Source: CADCVT01 sp036389485
Lineage (GTDB): Bacteria > Actinomycetota > Thermoleophilia > Solirubrobacterales > Solirubrobacteraceae
Length of the DNA stretch: 64,000 nt
Direction: 5' to 3'
NCBI GenBank assembly: GCA_036389485.1
Contig: DASVPR010000021.1
Coordinates: 72,401-136,400 of the forward strand
A program made the position numbers and the translations under genes. The notes beneath the pieces were generated by a model. The model saw nothing but the letters and a program-made list of their open reading frames with translations. It ran no database searches and was not told where the DNA came from. Below are positions 50,397 to 58,729 of the stretch, piece by piece (position 1 is the first letter of the stretch; every line of letters starts with the position of its first letter).

Positions 50397-51449
50397 ATGG
50401 GTTTCTTCAGCTACCTGACCGGATTCGGCGGCCGCGACATGGCGGTGGACCTCGGCACCGCGAACACGCTCGTCTACGTGCGTGGGCGCGGCATCGTGCT
50501 GTCCGAGCCCAGCGTCGTCGCGATCGACTCCCGTAGCGGGGAGGTCCACGCCGTGGGCATCGAGGCCAAGCGCATGCTCGGCCGCACTCCCGGGACGATC
50601 CAGGCGATCCGCCCGCTCAAGGACGGCGTCATCGCCGACTTCGACGTCACCGAGGAGATGCTCCGCCACTTCATCCAGAAGGTCCACCAGAACCGGTGGG
50701 CCCATCCGCGCGTCGTCGTCTGCGTCCCCTCCGGCGTCACCGGGGTGGAGAAGCGCGCGGTGGAGGAGGCCTGTCTCAGCGCCGGCGCCCGCCAGGCCTA
50801 CCTGATCGAGGAGCCGATGGCCGCCGCGATCGGGGCCGGGCTGCCGGTGGGGGAGCCGACGGGCTCGATGGTCGTCGACATCGGCGGCGGCACGAGCGAG
50901 GTCGCGGTGATCTCGCTCGGCGGCATCGTCGTCAGCCAGTCGATCCGCGTCGGCGGCGACGAGCTCGACGAGGCGATCATCAACTACGCCAAGCGCGAGT
51001 ACAAGCTCCTCATCGGCCAGCAGACGGCCGAGGAGGTCAAGCTGGAGATCGGGTCCGCGTACCCGATGGAGGAGGAGGTGCAGGCGGAGATCCGGGGGCG
51101 CGACATGGTGTCGGGCCTGCCGAAGACCGTCGTGCTCACCTCGGAGGAGATCCGCGAGGCGCTCGAGGAGCCGGTCTCGCAGATCGTCAACGCCGTCAAG
51201 GAGACCCTCGACCGGACGCCACCGGAACTGGCGTCCGACATCATGGATCGCGGGATCATGCTGGCCGGCGGCGGTTCCCTCCTCCAGGGGCTCGACGAGC
51301 GCCTGCGGGAGGAGACCCAGATGCCGGCCCACCTGGCGGAGTCGCCGCTCACGTGCGTCGCCGTCGGCAGTGGTCGCTCGCTGGAGGAGTTCGAGGTCAT
51401 CCACCGCACCAACAAGAATTCCCGCGGCAAGCCGCGGCGTCGCTTCTGA
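50397..51449 (+). CDS. mreB: Rod-shape-determining actin homologue MreB
   Basis: 350 residues. Actin-type phosphate-1 MAVDLGTANTLVYVRG near residue 15, connect-1 and phosphate-2 VVDIGGGTSEVAVISLGG near 160, and adenosine motif IMLAGGGSLLQGLDERL near 287. It forms membrane-bound filaments directing the elongasome. First of a chained operon of seven genes. Presence of MreB with MreC/D, PBP2 and RodA implies rod-shaped lateral wall growth. Confidence 0.98.
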   Translation: MGFFSYLTGFGGRDMAVDLGTANTLVYVRGRGIVLSEPSVVAIDSRSGEVHAVGIEAKRMLGRTPGTIQAIRPLKDGVIADFDVTEEMLRHFIQKVHQNRWAHPRVVVCVPSGVTGVEKRAVEEACLSAGARQAYLIEEPMAAAIGAGLPVGEPTGSMVVDIGGGTSEVAVISLGGIVVSQSIRVGGDELDEAIINYAKREYKLLIGQQTAEEVKLEIGSAYPMEEEVQAEIRGRDMVSGLPKTVVLTSEEIREALEEPVSQIVNAVKETLDRTPPELASDIMDRGIMLAGGGSLLQGLDERLREETQMPAHLAESPLTCVAVGSGRSLEEFEVIHRTNKNSRGKPRRRF

Positions 51450-51471
51450 AAAAGACTTTGGAGACTTCTAC

Positions 51472-52308
51472 GTGTACCCCGACAGGAAGACGGTCCGGCG
51501 GCGCCGGGCAGTCCTCGGGCTGCTTGTCGCCGCCTCCCTGATCCTCGTCACGGCATCGTTCGGTGACGGGCTGCGCTCGATCGAGCGCGGCGCCCTGGAG
51601 GTCCTCGGGCCGATCCAGGAGGGCGCCTCGAGCGTCCTCAAGCCCGTGCGCGACGCCGCCGGCTGGGTGGGGGACACGCTGGACGCCAAGAGCGAGAACG
51701 ACGACCTGCGCGAGGAGCGCGACCGCCTGCGGCGCGAGCTGATCGCGGCGCGCGGCGCCGCGCAGCAGAACCGCGAGCTGCGCGCGCTCGTGAAGATGGA
51801 CCAGCGCCTGTCGCTCGAGGACCAGGGGCTCGTCGGCGCGCGCGTCTTCGGCCGCTCGCCGACCGTCTGGTACTCGACGGTCACGGTCAACAAGGGGTCG
51901 AAGGACGGCGTGCGCGAAGGCGACCCGGTCATCAACGGCGCGGGCCTCGTCGGCCGCGTCCGGATCGTCTCCGGCGGCAGCGCCCAGGTGCTGCTGATCA
52001 CCGACGGCGACTTCGGCGTCTCGGCGAAGATCAACGAGTCCGGCGCGAGCGGCGTGCTGGAGACCGCGGTCGGCGACCCGCGCGACCTGCGCCTCAAGTT
52101 CCTCCCGCGCGACGACGTCGCGCGCAAGGGGCAGACCGTCGTCACCGCGGGCACCACGTCGCAGCGCTACCCGTCGTTCTTCCCGGAGGGGATCCCGATC
52201 GGCCGCATCACCGAGGTCGACCAGGACGAGGGCACCGTGCACGTGCGGCCGTTCGCCAACCTGCGCCGCCTCGACCTCGTCCAGATCCTCACGGAGCCCG
52301 CGGCGTGA
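51472..52308 (+). CDS. mreC: Rod-shape-determining protein MreC
   Basis: 278 residues from a GTG with GGAG 8 nt upstream. One N-terminal transmembrane helix (AVLGLLVAASLILVTASFG), a coiled coil (ENDDLREERDRLRRELIAA), then two periplasmic beta barrels (VTVNKGSKDGVREGDPVING, SAQVLLITDGDFGVSAKI). It scaffolds PBP2 and RodA outside the membrane. The stop overlaps the mreD start. Confidence 0.95.
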   Translation: MYPDRKTVRRRRAVLGLLVAASLILVTASFGDGLRSIERGALEVLGPIQEGASSVLKPVRDAAGWVGDTLDAKSENDDLREERDRLRRELIAARGAAQQNRELRALVKMDQRLSLEDQGLVGARVFGRSPTVWYSTVTVNKGSKDGVREGDPVINGAGLVGRVRIVSGGSAQVLLITDGDFGVSAKINESGASGVLETAVGDPRDLRLKFLPRDDVARKGQTVVTAGTTSQRYPSFFPEGIPIGRITEVDQDEGTVHVRPFANLRRLDLVQILTEPAA

Positions 52309-52868
52309 CGACGGAGTCCGTCCAGCTCGCGCTGCGCCTCGCGGTGCTCGTCCTCGTCGCCGTGCTCGTCCAGATCGCGGCGGTCGCGCAGCTCTCGCTG
52401 CTGGGCGCGACGCCGGACCTCGTCCCGCTCGTCGTCATCTCGGTCGGCCTGCTCGCCGGCCCGGTGCCCGGCGCGGTCACCGGCTTCGCGATGGGCCTCT
52501 TCGTCGACTTCGCCCTGCTGCAGACGCTCGGCGTCTCGTCGCTCGTGCTCGTGATCGTCGGGCACTTCGCCGGCCGGCTGCGCGACACGGTCCGCGACCC
52601 CGGCGCCTCGCTCCTGCCGCTCGCCGCGGGCGCCGCCGGCACCGCGGTCGCGCTGGTCGTCTTCTCGCTGATGCAGTTCCTGCTCGGCGTCGAGGCGCCG
52701 GTCAGCATCGAGCTGCTGCGCCAGATCGTCGCGACCGTCCTCATCAACACGCTGCTCGCGCTGCCCGTCCACGCCGCCGTCCGCGGCCTGCTCGGCCCCG
52801 CCCTGCCGGAGTCGCAGCGCCGGCGCCGCCGGCGGCCCGCCCCGCTCTCCCCGCTGATCCAGCCGTGA
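52305..52868 (+). CDS. mreD: Rod-shape-determining protein MreD
   Basis: 187 residues, five to six transmembrane helices, with LLGATPDLVPLVVISVGLLA near residue 31 and a basic, Pro-rich C-terminus. Identified by hydrophobicity, size and position between mreC and pbp2. GTG start overlaps the mreC stop, and its stop overlaps the next GTG. Confidence 0.9.
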   Translation: MTTESVQLALRLAVLVLVAVLVQIAAVAQLSLLGATPDLVPLVVISVGLLAGPVPGAVTGFAMGLFVDFALLQTLGVSSLVLVIVGHFAGRLRDTVRDPGASLLPLAAGAAGTAVALVVFSLMQFLLGVEAPVSIELLRQIVATVLINTLLALPVHAAVRGLLGPALPESQRRRRRRPAPLSPLIQP

Positions 52869-54904
52869 ACGTCGAGGACCGGAGACCTCCCATCACCCCG
52901 CAGATGGCGCTGCGCGTCGCCATCCTCGGCGGCGTCGCGCTCGCGCTGTTCGCGGTCATCTTCTTCCGCCTGTGGTTCCTGCAGGTGCTCAGCGGCGACC
53001 AGTACCTCGTGCAGGCGCGCGAGAACCGCACGCGCGACATCCGCATCCAGGCGCCGCGCGGCGAGATCGTCGACCGCACCGGCACCGTCCTCGTCGACAA
53101 CCGCGAGGCGATCCTGGTGCAGCTCGAGCCGCAGGACCTGCCGGACGAGGAGCGGGTCGCCGCGGCGGAGTGGGGGCAGGCGATGACGCGACGCTCGCGG
53201 CGGCCGAAGGGCAAGCGCGGCGAGCCGGTCCCGATCCCGCCGATCCCGACGGCCGAGCTGCGCGAGCGCTTCGCGCGGCTCGGGCGCGTCCTGCGGATGA
53301 GGCCGGCGACGATCCAGAAGCGGGTGATCCTGCAGCTCGCCGTCGTGCCGTACTCGGCGGTGACGATCCGCTCCGACGTCCCGCGCGCGGTCATGAACTA
53401 CCTCAAGGAGCGCAAGGAGACGTTCCCCGGCGTCGAGGTCGACCCGAAGTTCCTGCGCCGCTACCCGCGCGGCACGCTCGGCGCCCAGCTGCTGGGGTAC
53501 GTGGGCGAGATCAGCCCGCGCGAGCTGAGGCAGCGCCGCAACCGAGGGGTGAACCAGGGGACCATCGTGGGGAAGGCCGGGCTGGAGTACACGTACGACC
53601 GCTACCTGCGGGGCCGTGACGGCGCGCGGGTCCTGCGCGTCGACGCCAACGGCCAGTTCTCCTCGGACGCGCCGGTGCACGTGCGCCAGCCCCTCCCCGG
53701 CCGGCAGCTGCGCCTGTCGCTCGACACGAAGCTGCAGCGGGCCGGCGAGGAGGCGATCAGCGCGATCGGCGGCGGGCTGCCGGGCGCGTTCGTCGCGATG
53801 AACCCGGTCAACGGCGAGGTCTACGCGCTCGGCTCGGTGCCCACCTTCGACCCGTCGGTGTTCGCCAGGCCGATCACGCAGCAGCGCTACGAGCAGCTGA
53901 CGTCGGAGGAGACCGGGTCGCCGCTGTACAACCGCGCGATCGGCGGGCGCTATCCGTCGGGCTCGACGTTCAAGCCGATCACGTCGATCGCGGCGCTGGA
54001 GGAGGGCGTGATCACGCCGGACACGACGATCGCCGACGCCGGCTGCATCACCGTCGGCGACCAGCCGAAGTGCAACGCCGGCGAGACGCCCAACGGCCCG
54101 GTGAACCTGTACCGCGCGCTGCAGGTGTCGTCCGATGTCTACTACTACATCCAGGGCATGAACCTGTTCAGGATCGGCGGCGAGCGCCTGCAGCGGTGGG
54201 CGCGGGCGCTCGGCCTCGGCCGCCGGAGCGGGATCGACCTGCCGGAGGAGCGCGACGGCCTCATCCCGGGCAAGGCGTGGCGCGAGCGGATCAACCGTCT
54301 CGAGCGCAAGTGCCGGCCGCGCAACGTCGGCCAGCTGCCGTGCTACGTCCTGGACATCCGCGACTACAACCTCGGCGACAACGCGAACCTCGCCGTCGGC
54401 CAGGGCGAGGTGCAGATCTCGCCGCTGCAGATGGCGGTCGCCTACTCGACGATCTACAACGCCGCCAACGGCTCCGGCCGGGTGCCGCGGCCGCACATCG
54501 GCCTCGAGGTGCAGGACGCGACCGGCCGGCTCGTGCAGAAGATCCAGCCGGGGGCGGCGCGGCGCGTGAAGATCGACCAGGGCAACGCCAGGGCGGTCCT
54601 CGACGGCCTTCACCGAGCGACGAGCCAGCCCGGCGGCACGTCGACGCCGGTGTTCGAGGGCTGGCCGCACGACCGCCTCCCCGTCTACGGCAAGACCGGC
54701 ACGGCCGAGCGCCAGCCGCAGGCCGACCAGTCGTGGTACGTCGCGATCGTCGGCGACGCGAAGCGGCCGATCGTCGTCGCGGCGACGATCGAGCGCGGCG
54801 GCTGGGGCGCCGACCGCGCCGCGCCGACCGTGTGCCGGATCCTGCGCGCCTGGTACCAGGTGGACGGCGCGACCTGTCAGGCCGGCGGGAGCCACACGTT
54901 CTGA
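52865..54904 (+). CDS. mrdA: Penicillin-binding protein 2 (elongasome transpeptidase)
   Basis: 679 residues. N-terminal transmembrane helix (VAILGGVALALFAVIFF), pedestal domain (IQAPRGEIVDRTGTVLVDN), class B transpeptidase with Ser-x-x-Lys in YPSGSTFKPITS near residue 367 and KTG in VYGKTGTAERQ near 611. Residues 100-125 hold a basic insert (RRSRRPKGKRGE). It cross-links new peptidoglycan with RodA. The stop TGA shares a base with the rodA ATG. Confidence 0.96.
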   Translation: MNVEDRRPPITPQMALRVAILGGVALALFAVIFFRLWFLQVLSGDQYLVQARENRTRDIRIQAPRGEIVDRTGTVLVDNREAILVQLEPQDLPDEERVAAAEWGQAMTRRSRRPKGKRGEPVPIPPIPTAELRERFARLGRVLRMRPATIQKRVILQLAVVPYSAVTIRSDVPRAVMNYLKERKETFPGVEVDPKFLRRYPRGTLGAQLLGYVGEISPRELRQRRNRGVNQGTIVGKAGLEYTYDRYLRGRDGARVLRVDANGQFSSDAPVHVRQPLPGRQLRLSLDTKLQRAGEEAISAIGGGLPGAFVAMNPVNGEVYALGSVPTFDPSVFARPITQQRYEQLTSEETGSPLYNRAIGGRYPSGSTFKPITSIAALEEGVITPDTTIADAGCITVGDQPKCNAGETPNGPVNLYRALQVSSDVYYYIQGMNLFRIGGERLQRWARALGLGRRSGIDLPEERDGLIPGKAWRERINRLERKCRPRNVGQLPCYVLDIRDYNLGDNANLAVGQGEVQISPLQMAVAYSTIYNAANGSGRVPRPHIGLEVQDATGRLVQKIQPGAARRVKIDQGNARAVLDGLHRATSQPGGTSTPVFEGWPHDRLPVYGKTGTAERQPQADQSWYVAIVGDAKRPIVVAATIERGGWGADRAAPTVCRILRAWYQVDGATCQAGGSHTF

Positions 54905-56076
54905 TGGCGACCTCGCCGATCCTCGACCCGGGCGCCGAGCGCCTCAGCCGCTCCGCGCCGCGCGCGACGGCGCCAGGCCTGCTGCGCCTCGACCCGATCC
55001 TGCTGCTGGCCGCGCTCGGGCTGGGCGTCTGCTCGCTCGTCACGATCGACGCGACGACCAACGCGGAGCTCGTCGGCCGCCAGGGGCTGTTCATCGGGAT
55101 CGGCGTCGTCGTCGCGCTGTTCGTCAGCCAGATCGACTACTCGCGGCTGCGCGAGCTGAAGTTCGGCATCTACGGCCTGATGATCGCGCTCATCGTCGCG
55201 GTGATCGGGCTGGGCGGCGTCACGCGCGGCTCGCGCCGCGCGATCGACCTCGGCCCCATCGAGCTCCAGACCTCCGAACTCGGCAAGGTCCTGCTCTGCC
55301 TGGCCCTCGCCGCGTTCCTGGTCGACCGGTCGCGCCGCCTCAACGAGCGCGACACCACCGCGCGGGCGATGCTCATGACGCTCTTCCCCGCGGCGCTGGT
55401 CATGATCCAGCCGGACCTCGGGTCCGCGCTGGTGTACGTCGTCATCGTGCTCGCGACGCTCTTCGTCGCGGGGACGTCGTGGCGACACTTCGTCGGACTG
55501 CTCGCCCTCGGGGCGGCGGCGATCGCGATCGCGGTCGTCGTCGCGCCCAAGCTCGGCGTCGAGGTGCTGCACGACTACCAGGCCGAGCGCCTGACGTCGT
55601 TCCTGCACCCGAGCGACGACCCGGGCGACGCGGGCTACCAGCAGAACCAGTCGGTGATCGCGATCGGGTCGGGGGAGCGGACCGGTCGCGGCGAGGAGGC
55701 CACGCAGACCACGCTCAAGTTCCTCCCCGAGGAGCACACGGACTTCATCTTCGCCGTCGTCGGCGAGCGGTGGGGGTTCGTCGGCGCGGCGCTGGTCCTC
55801 TCGCTGTACGCGCTGTTGATATGGCGGGCCCTGCGCATCCTCACCATGGCCAAGAACCTCTACGGGGCGATCATCGCCGGCGGCATCGTCGCGATGATCC
55901 TGTTCCAGGTCTTCGTCAACGTCGGGATGAACATCGGGATCATGCCCATCACGGGCATCCCGCTTCCCCTCATGAGCTACGGCGGCTCGTCTGTGCTGAC
56001 GACGCTCCTCGCCGTCGGGCTCCTCCAATCCATCCACGTCCAGGCACGGGCGTCGCGAAAGGGACTACGTACGTGA
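54904..56076 (+). CDS. rodA: RodA/FtsW-family peptidoglycan glycosyltransferase
   Basis: 390 residues with about ten helices. Family motifs GSRRAIDLGPIELQTSELGK near residue 110, MIQPDLGSALVYVVI near 165, and LPEEHTDFIFAVVGERWGF near 278; GIPLPLMSYGGSSVL near 355 is the SEDS signature. It polymerises lipid II as partner of PBP2. It overlaps the gene on either side. Confidence 0.97.
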   Translation: MATSPILDPGAERLSRSAPRATAPGLLRLDPILLLAALGLGVCSLVTIDATTNAELVGRQGLFIGIGVVVALFVSQIDYSRLRELKFGIYGLMIALIVAVIGLGGVTRGSRRAIDLGPIELQTSELGKVLLCLALAAFLVDRSRRLNERDTTARAMLMTLFPAALVMIQPDLGSALVYVVIVLATLFVAGTSWRHFVGLLALGAAAIAIAVVVAPKLGVEVLHDYQAERLTSFLHPSDDPGDAGYQQNQSVIAIGSGERTGRGEEATQTTLKFLPEEHTDFIFAVVGERWGFVGAALVLSLYALLIWRALRILTMAKNLYGAIIAGGIVAMILFQVFVNVGMNIGIMPITGIPLPLMSYGGSSVLTTLLAVGLLQSIHVQARASRKGLRT

Positions 56077-57938
56077 AGAAGCAAGTGCTCGTGAGCGTCG
56101 ACCGCGGTGAGACCCGCGTCGCGCTGCTCGAGAAGGCGAAGGGCGCCCGCAAGTGGCGTGTCGCCGAGCTCTACCTCGAACGCCGCGGGATGCGGTCGAT
56201 CGTCGGCAACGTCTACAAGGGCGTGGTCGACAACGTGCTGCCGGGGCTCGAGGCGGCGTTCGTCGACATCGGGCTCGACAAGAACGGCTTCCTCCATGTC
56301 GACGAGATCGTGCTGCCCGGGGTCGAGACCCCGCGGCGCGGCCGCGGCAAGGAAGGCGGCAAGAAGATCACCGACCTGCTGAAGCCGGGCCAGGAGATCG
56401 TCGTGCAGGTCGTCAAGGACCCGCTGAAGACGAAGGGGGCGCGGCTCTCGATGGAGCTGACGATCGCCGGGCGCTACATGGTCTACGCCCCGACGGGCGA
56501 GGGCGTCGGCGTCTCGAAGCGCCTGGATGACAAGGAGCGCGAGCGGCTGCGCAAGGAGGTCAAGGGCCTCGACCTGGGCGGCGGGGGCGCGATCGTGCGC
56601 ACCGCGGCGCAGGGGGCGAAGCGCGCGGACTTCGAGCGCGAGATGCGCTACCTCCACAAGCTGTACGAGGTGCTCGAGAAGCGCGTGGCGGACGCGAAGG
56701 CCCCGGCGATGGTGTTCCAGGAGGCGGACCTGTCGGTGCGCGTCGTGCGCGACATCTTCTCCGCGGACTTCGAGCGCGCGATCGTGGACGACTCCAAGCA
56801 GCACCAGCGGCTGACGTCGTTCTTCACGCGGACCGGGCCGGAGCTGGTCGACAAGATCGAGCTGTACTCCGATCCCGAGGCGCCGCTGTTCGAGAAGCAC
56901 GGCGTCGACGCGGTGATCGAGGGGCTGTTGGAGCGGCGGGTGAACCTGCCGAGCGGCGGCTACCTGATGATCGACTACGCCGAGGCGCTGACCGTCATCG
57001 ACGTGAACTCGGGGTCGTTCACCGGGAAGGGCAAGAACGCTCGCCTCGAGGACACGATCCTCAAGACGAACCTCGAAGCCGCCGAGGCCGTGGTCAACGA
57101 GCTGCGGCTGCGCGACATCGGCGGCATCATCGTCATCGACTTCATCGACATGGCGCGGGCGCGGAACCGGGACGCGGTCCTGAAGACGCTGCGGAAGTCG
57201 TTGGAGGAGGACCGGACGAAGACGTTCACGGCCGAGATCTCGAAGCTCGGGCTGGTCGAGATGACGCGCCAGAACGTGACCGAGGGCGTCCGGGAGATCA
57301 TGTCCCGGCCGTGCCCGACGTGCGACGGCGAGGGCGTGATCAAGTCCGAGGAGACGATCGCGATCGAGTTCGAGCGCAAGCTGCGCGATGTCGCTCAGCA
57401 CGCGGACGGCAAGACGGAGGCGTTCCTCGTCCAGATGAACCCGCGGGTCTCGGCCCAGTTCACCGGCGACTCCGCGCGCGTGCTGCACGCCCTGGAGGAG
57501 GAGACCGGGCGGTTCTTCCACTTCACCGGCTCCGAGGGGCTGCCTTTGGACCACTTCGAGGTCGTGGAGTCCGGCGGGCGCGAGGAGGTCGCGGAGAAGG
57601 CGATCCCGTGGCGCGACGGCGACGAGGTGCTCGTCGAGATCGTCGAGCCGCACATGTACAACGTCGACGACGCCGTGGCCAAGATCGACGGCTACGTGAT
57701 CAGCGTGACCGGCGCCGGGCCTCTGGTGGGGTCGAAGCGGCTCGTCCGGCTGACCGAGGTGGGGCGGACGTCCGCCACCGCGGTGCTGCTCGACGAGAAC
57801 GGCGAGCCGGTGGAGGTCGCGTCGGCGGCCGCGCCGGCTGCCGCGGCGTCGTCGTCGGAGGACGGCGACGGGGCGAAGCGGCGGCGCGGGCGGCGTGGCG
57901 GCCGGCGGCGGAAGGCGGCGACGCCGTCGTCGGAATGA
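56073..57938 (+). CDS. rng: Ribonuclease E/G
   Basis: 621 residues from a GTG overlapping the rodA stop. S1 domain near residues 38-125 (VGNVYKGVVDNVLPGLEAAF), catalytic region with IDVNSGSF near 308 and IIVIDFIDM near 347 holding the two metal Asp, and the zinc-link CPTCDGEG near 412. The last 40 residues are Ala/Ser then Arg/Gly-rich (KRRRGRRGGRRRK), a likely RNA-binding tail. Its location behind rodA is common in bacteria where RNase G was first noticed next to mre genes. Confidence 0.96.
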   Translation: MKKQVLVSVDRGETRVALLEKAKGARKWRVAELYLERRGMRSIVGNVYKGVVDNVLPGLEAAFVDIGLDKNGFLHVDEIVLPGVETPRRGRGKEGGKKITDLLKPGQEIVVQVVKDPLKTKGARLSMELTIAGRYMVYAPTGEGVGVSKRLDDKERERLRKEVKGLDLGGGGAIVRTAAQGAKRADFEREMRYLHKLYEVLEKRVADAKAPAMVFQEADLSVRVVRDIFSADFERAIVDDSKQHQRLTSFFTRTGPELVDKIELYSDPEAPLFEKHGVDAVIEGLLERRVNLPSGGYLMIDYAEALTVIDVNSGSFTGKGKNARLEDTILKTNLEAAEAVVNELRLRDIGGIIVIDFIDMARARNRDAVLKTLRKSLEEDRTKTFTAEISKLGLVEMTRQNVTEGVREIMSRPCPTCDGEGVIKSEETIAIEFERKLRDVAQHADGKTEAFLVQMNPRVSAQFTGDSARVLHALEEETGRFFHFTGSEGLPLDHFEVVESGGREEVAEKAIPWRDGDEVLVEIVEPHMYNVDDAVAKIDGYVISVTGAGPLVGSKRLVRLTEVGRTSATAVLLDENGEPVEVASAAAPAAAASSSEDGDGAKRRRGRRGGRRRKAATPSSE

Positions 57939-58729
57939 CCCCGCCCGACGTCCACTTCGTCGACGACGGCGACGGCCCGCCGCTGCTGCTCCTGCACGGG
58001 AACCCGACGTCGTCGTATCTGTACCGGAAGGTGATCGCGGGCCTCCGCGATCGCTTCCGGTGCATCGCGCCGGACTACCCGGGGTTCGGTCGCAGCGTCG
58101 CCCCGCCCGGCTACGGCTTCACGCCGGTCGAGCACGCCGCGGTGATCGAGCGGCTCGTCGTGGAGCTGGGGTTGGAGGACGTCACGATGATGGTGCAGGA
58201 CTGGGGCGGGCCGATCGGGTTCGCGGTCGCGGGGCGGCACCCTTCGCGGTTCTCGCGGTTCGTGATCGGCAACACGTGGGCGTGGCCGAAGGCCGATCTC
58301 GGGACCCGGCTCTTCTCCGGCTTCCTGGGAGGGCCGATCGGCAAGCAGCTGATCCTGCGGCGCAACTTCTTCGTCACGACCGTCATGAAGCGCTCGCAGC
58401 GGCGGCCGTTCGACGTCTCGCCCTACGAGCGCGCCTTCCCGACGGTGCAGTCGCGGATCCCGGCGTGGGTGTTCCCCCGGGAGATCACCGGTTCGCTGGC
58501 GTTCCTGCGCGGGGTCGAAGAGGGGCTGTCGCGGGTGGCGGACCGGCCCGCGCTGATCCTCTGGCCCGACGGCGACGTGGCGTTCCGGGCGCCGGAGCGG
58601 GAGCGGTGGGAGTCGATCTTCCCCGACCACGAGACGGTGACGCTCGAGGGCGTCGGGCACTACATCCAGGAGGAGGCGCCCGACGAGATCGTCGACGCGA
58701 TCAGGTCCTGGTCGCCGCGCACGACCTGA
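57935..58729 (+). CDS. Haloalkane-dehalogenase-like alpha/beta hydrolase
   Basis: 264 residues. LLLLHGNPTSSYLYRKV with the oxyanion HGNP near residue 20, nucleophile Asp in VQDWGGPIGFAVAG near 87, and VTLEGVGHYIQEEAPDEI with the catalytic His near 243. The Asp nucleophile and HGNPTSS block are typical of haloalkane dehalogenases, though epoxide hydrolases are related. ATGA overlap with rng places it last in the elongasome operon without obvious reason. Its 3' end overlaps the opposing pabBC gene by 70 bp. Confidence 0.87.
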   Translation: MTPPDVHFVDDGDGPPLLLLHGNPTSSYLYRKVIAGLRDRFRCIAPDYPGFGRSVAPPGYGFTPVEHAAVIERLVVELGLEDVTMMVQDWGGPIGFAVAGRHPSRFSRFVIGNTWAWPKADLGTRLFSGFLGGPIGKQLILRRNFFVTTVMKRSQRRPFDVSPYERAFPTVQSRIPAWVFPREITGSLAFLRGVEEGLSRVADRPALILWPDGDVAFRAPERERWESIFPDHETVTLEGVGHYIQEEAPDEIVDAIRSWSPRTT

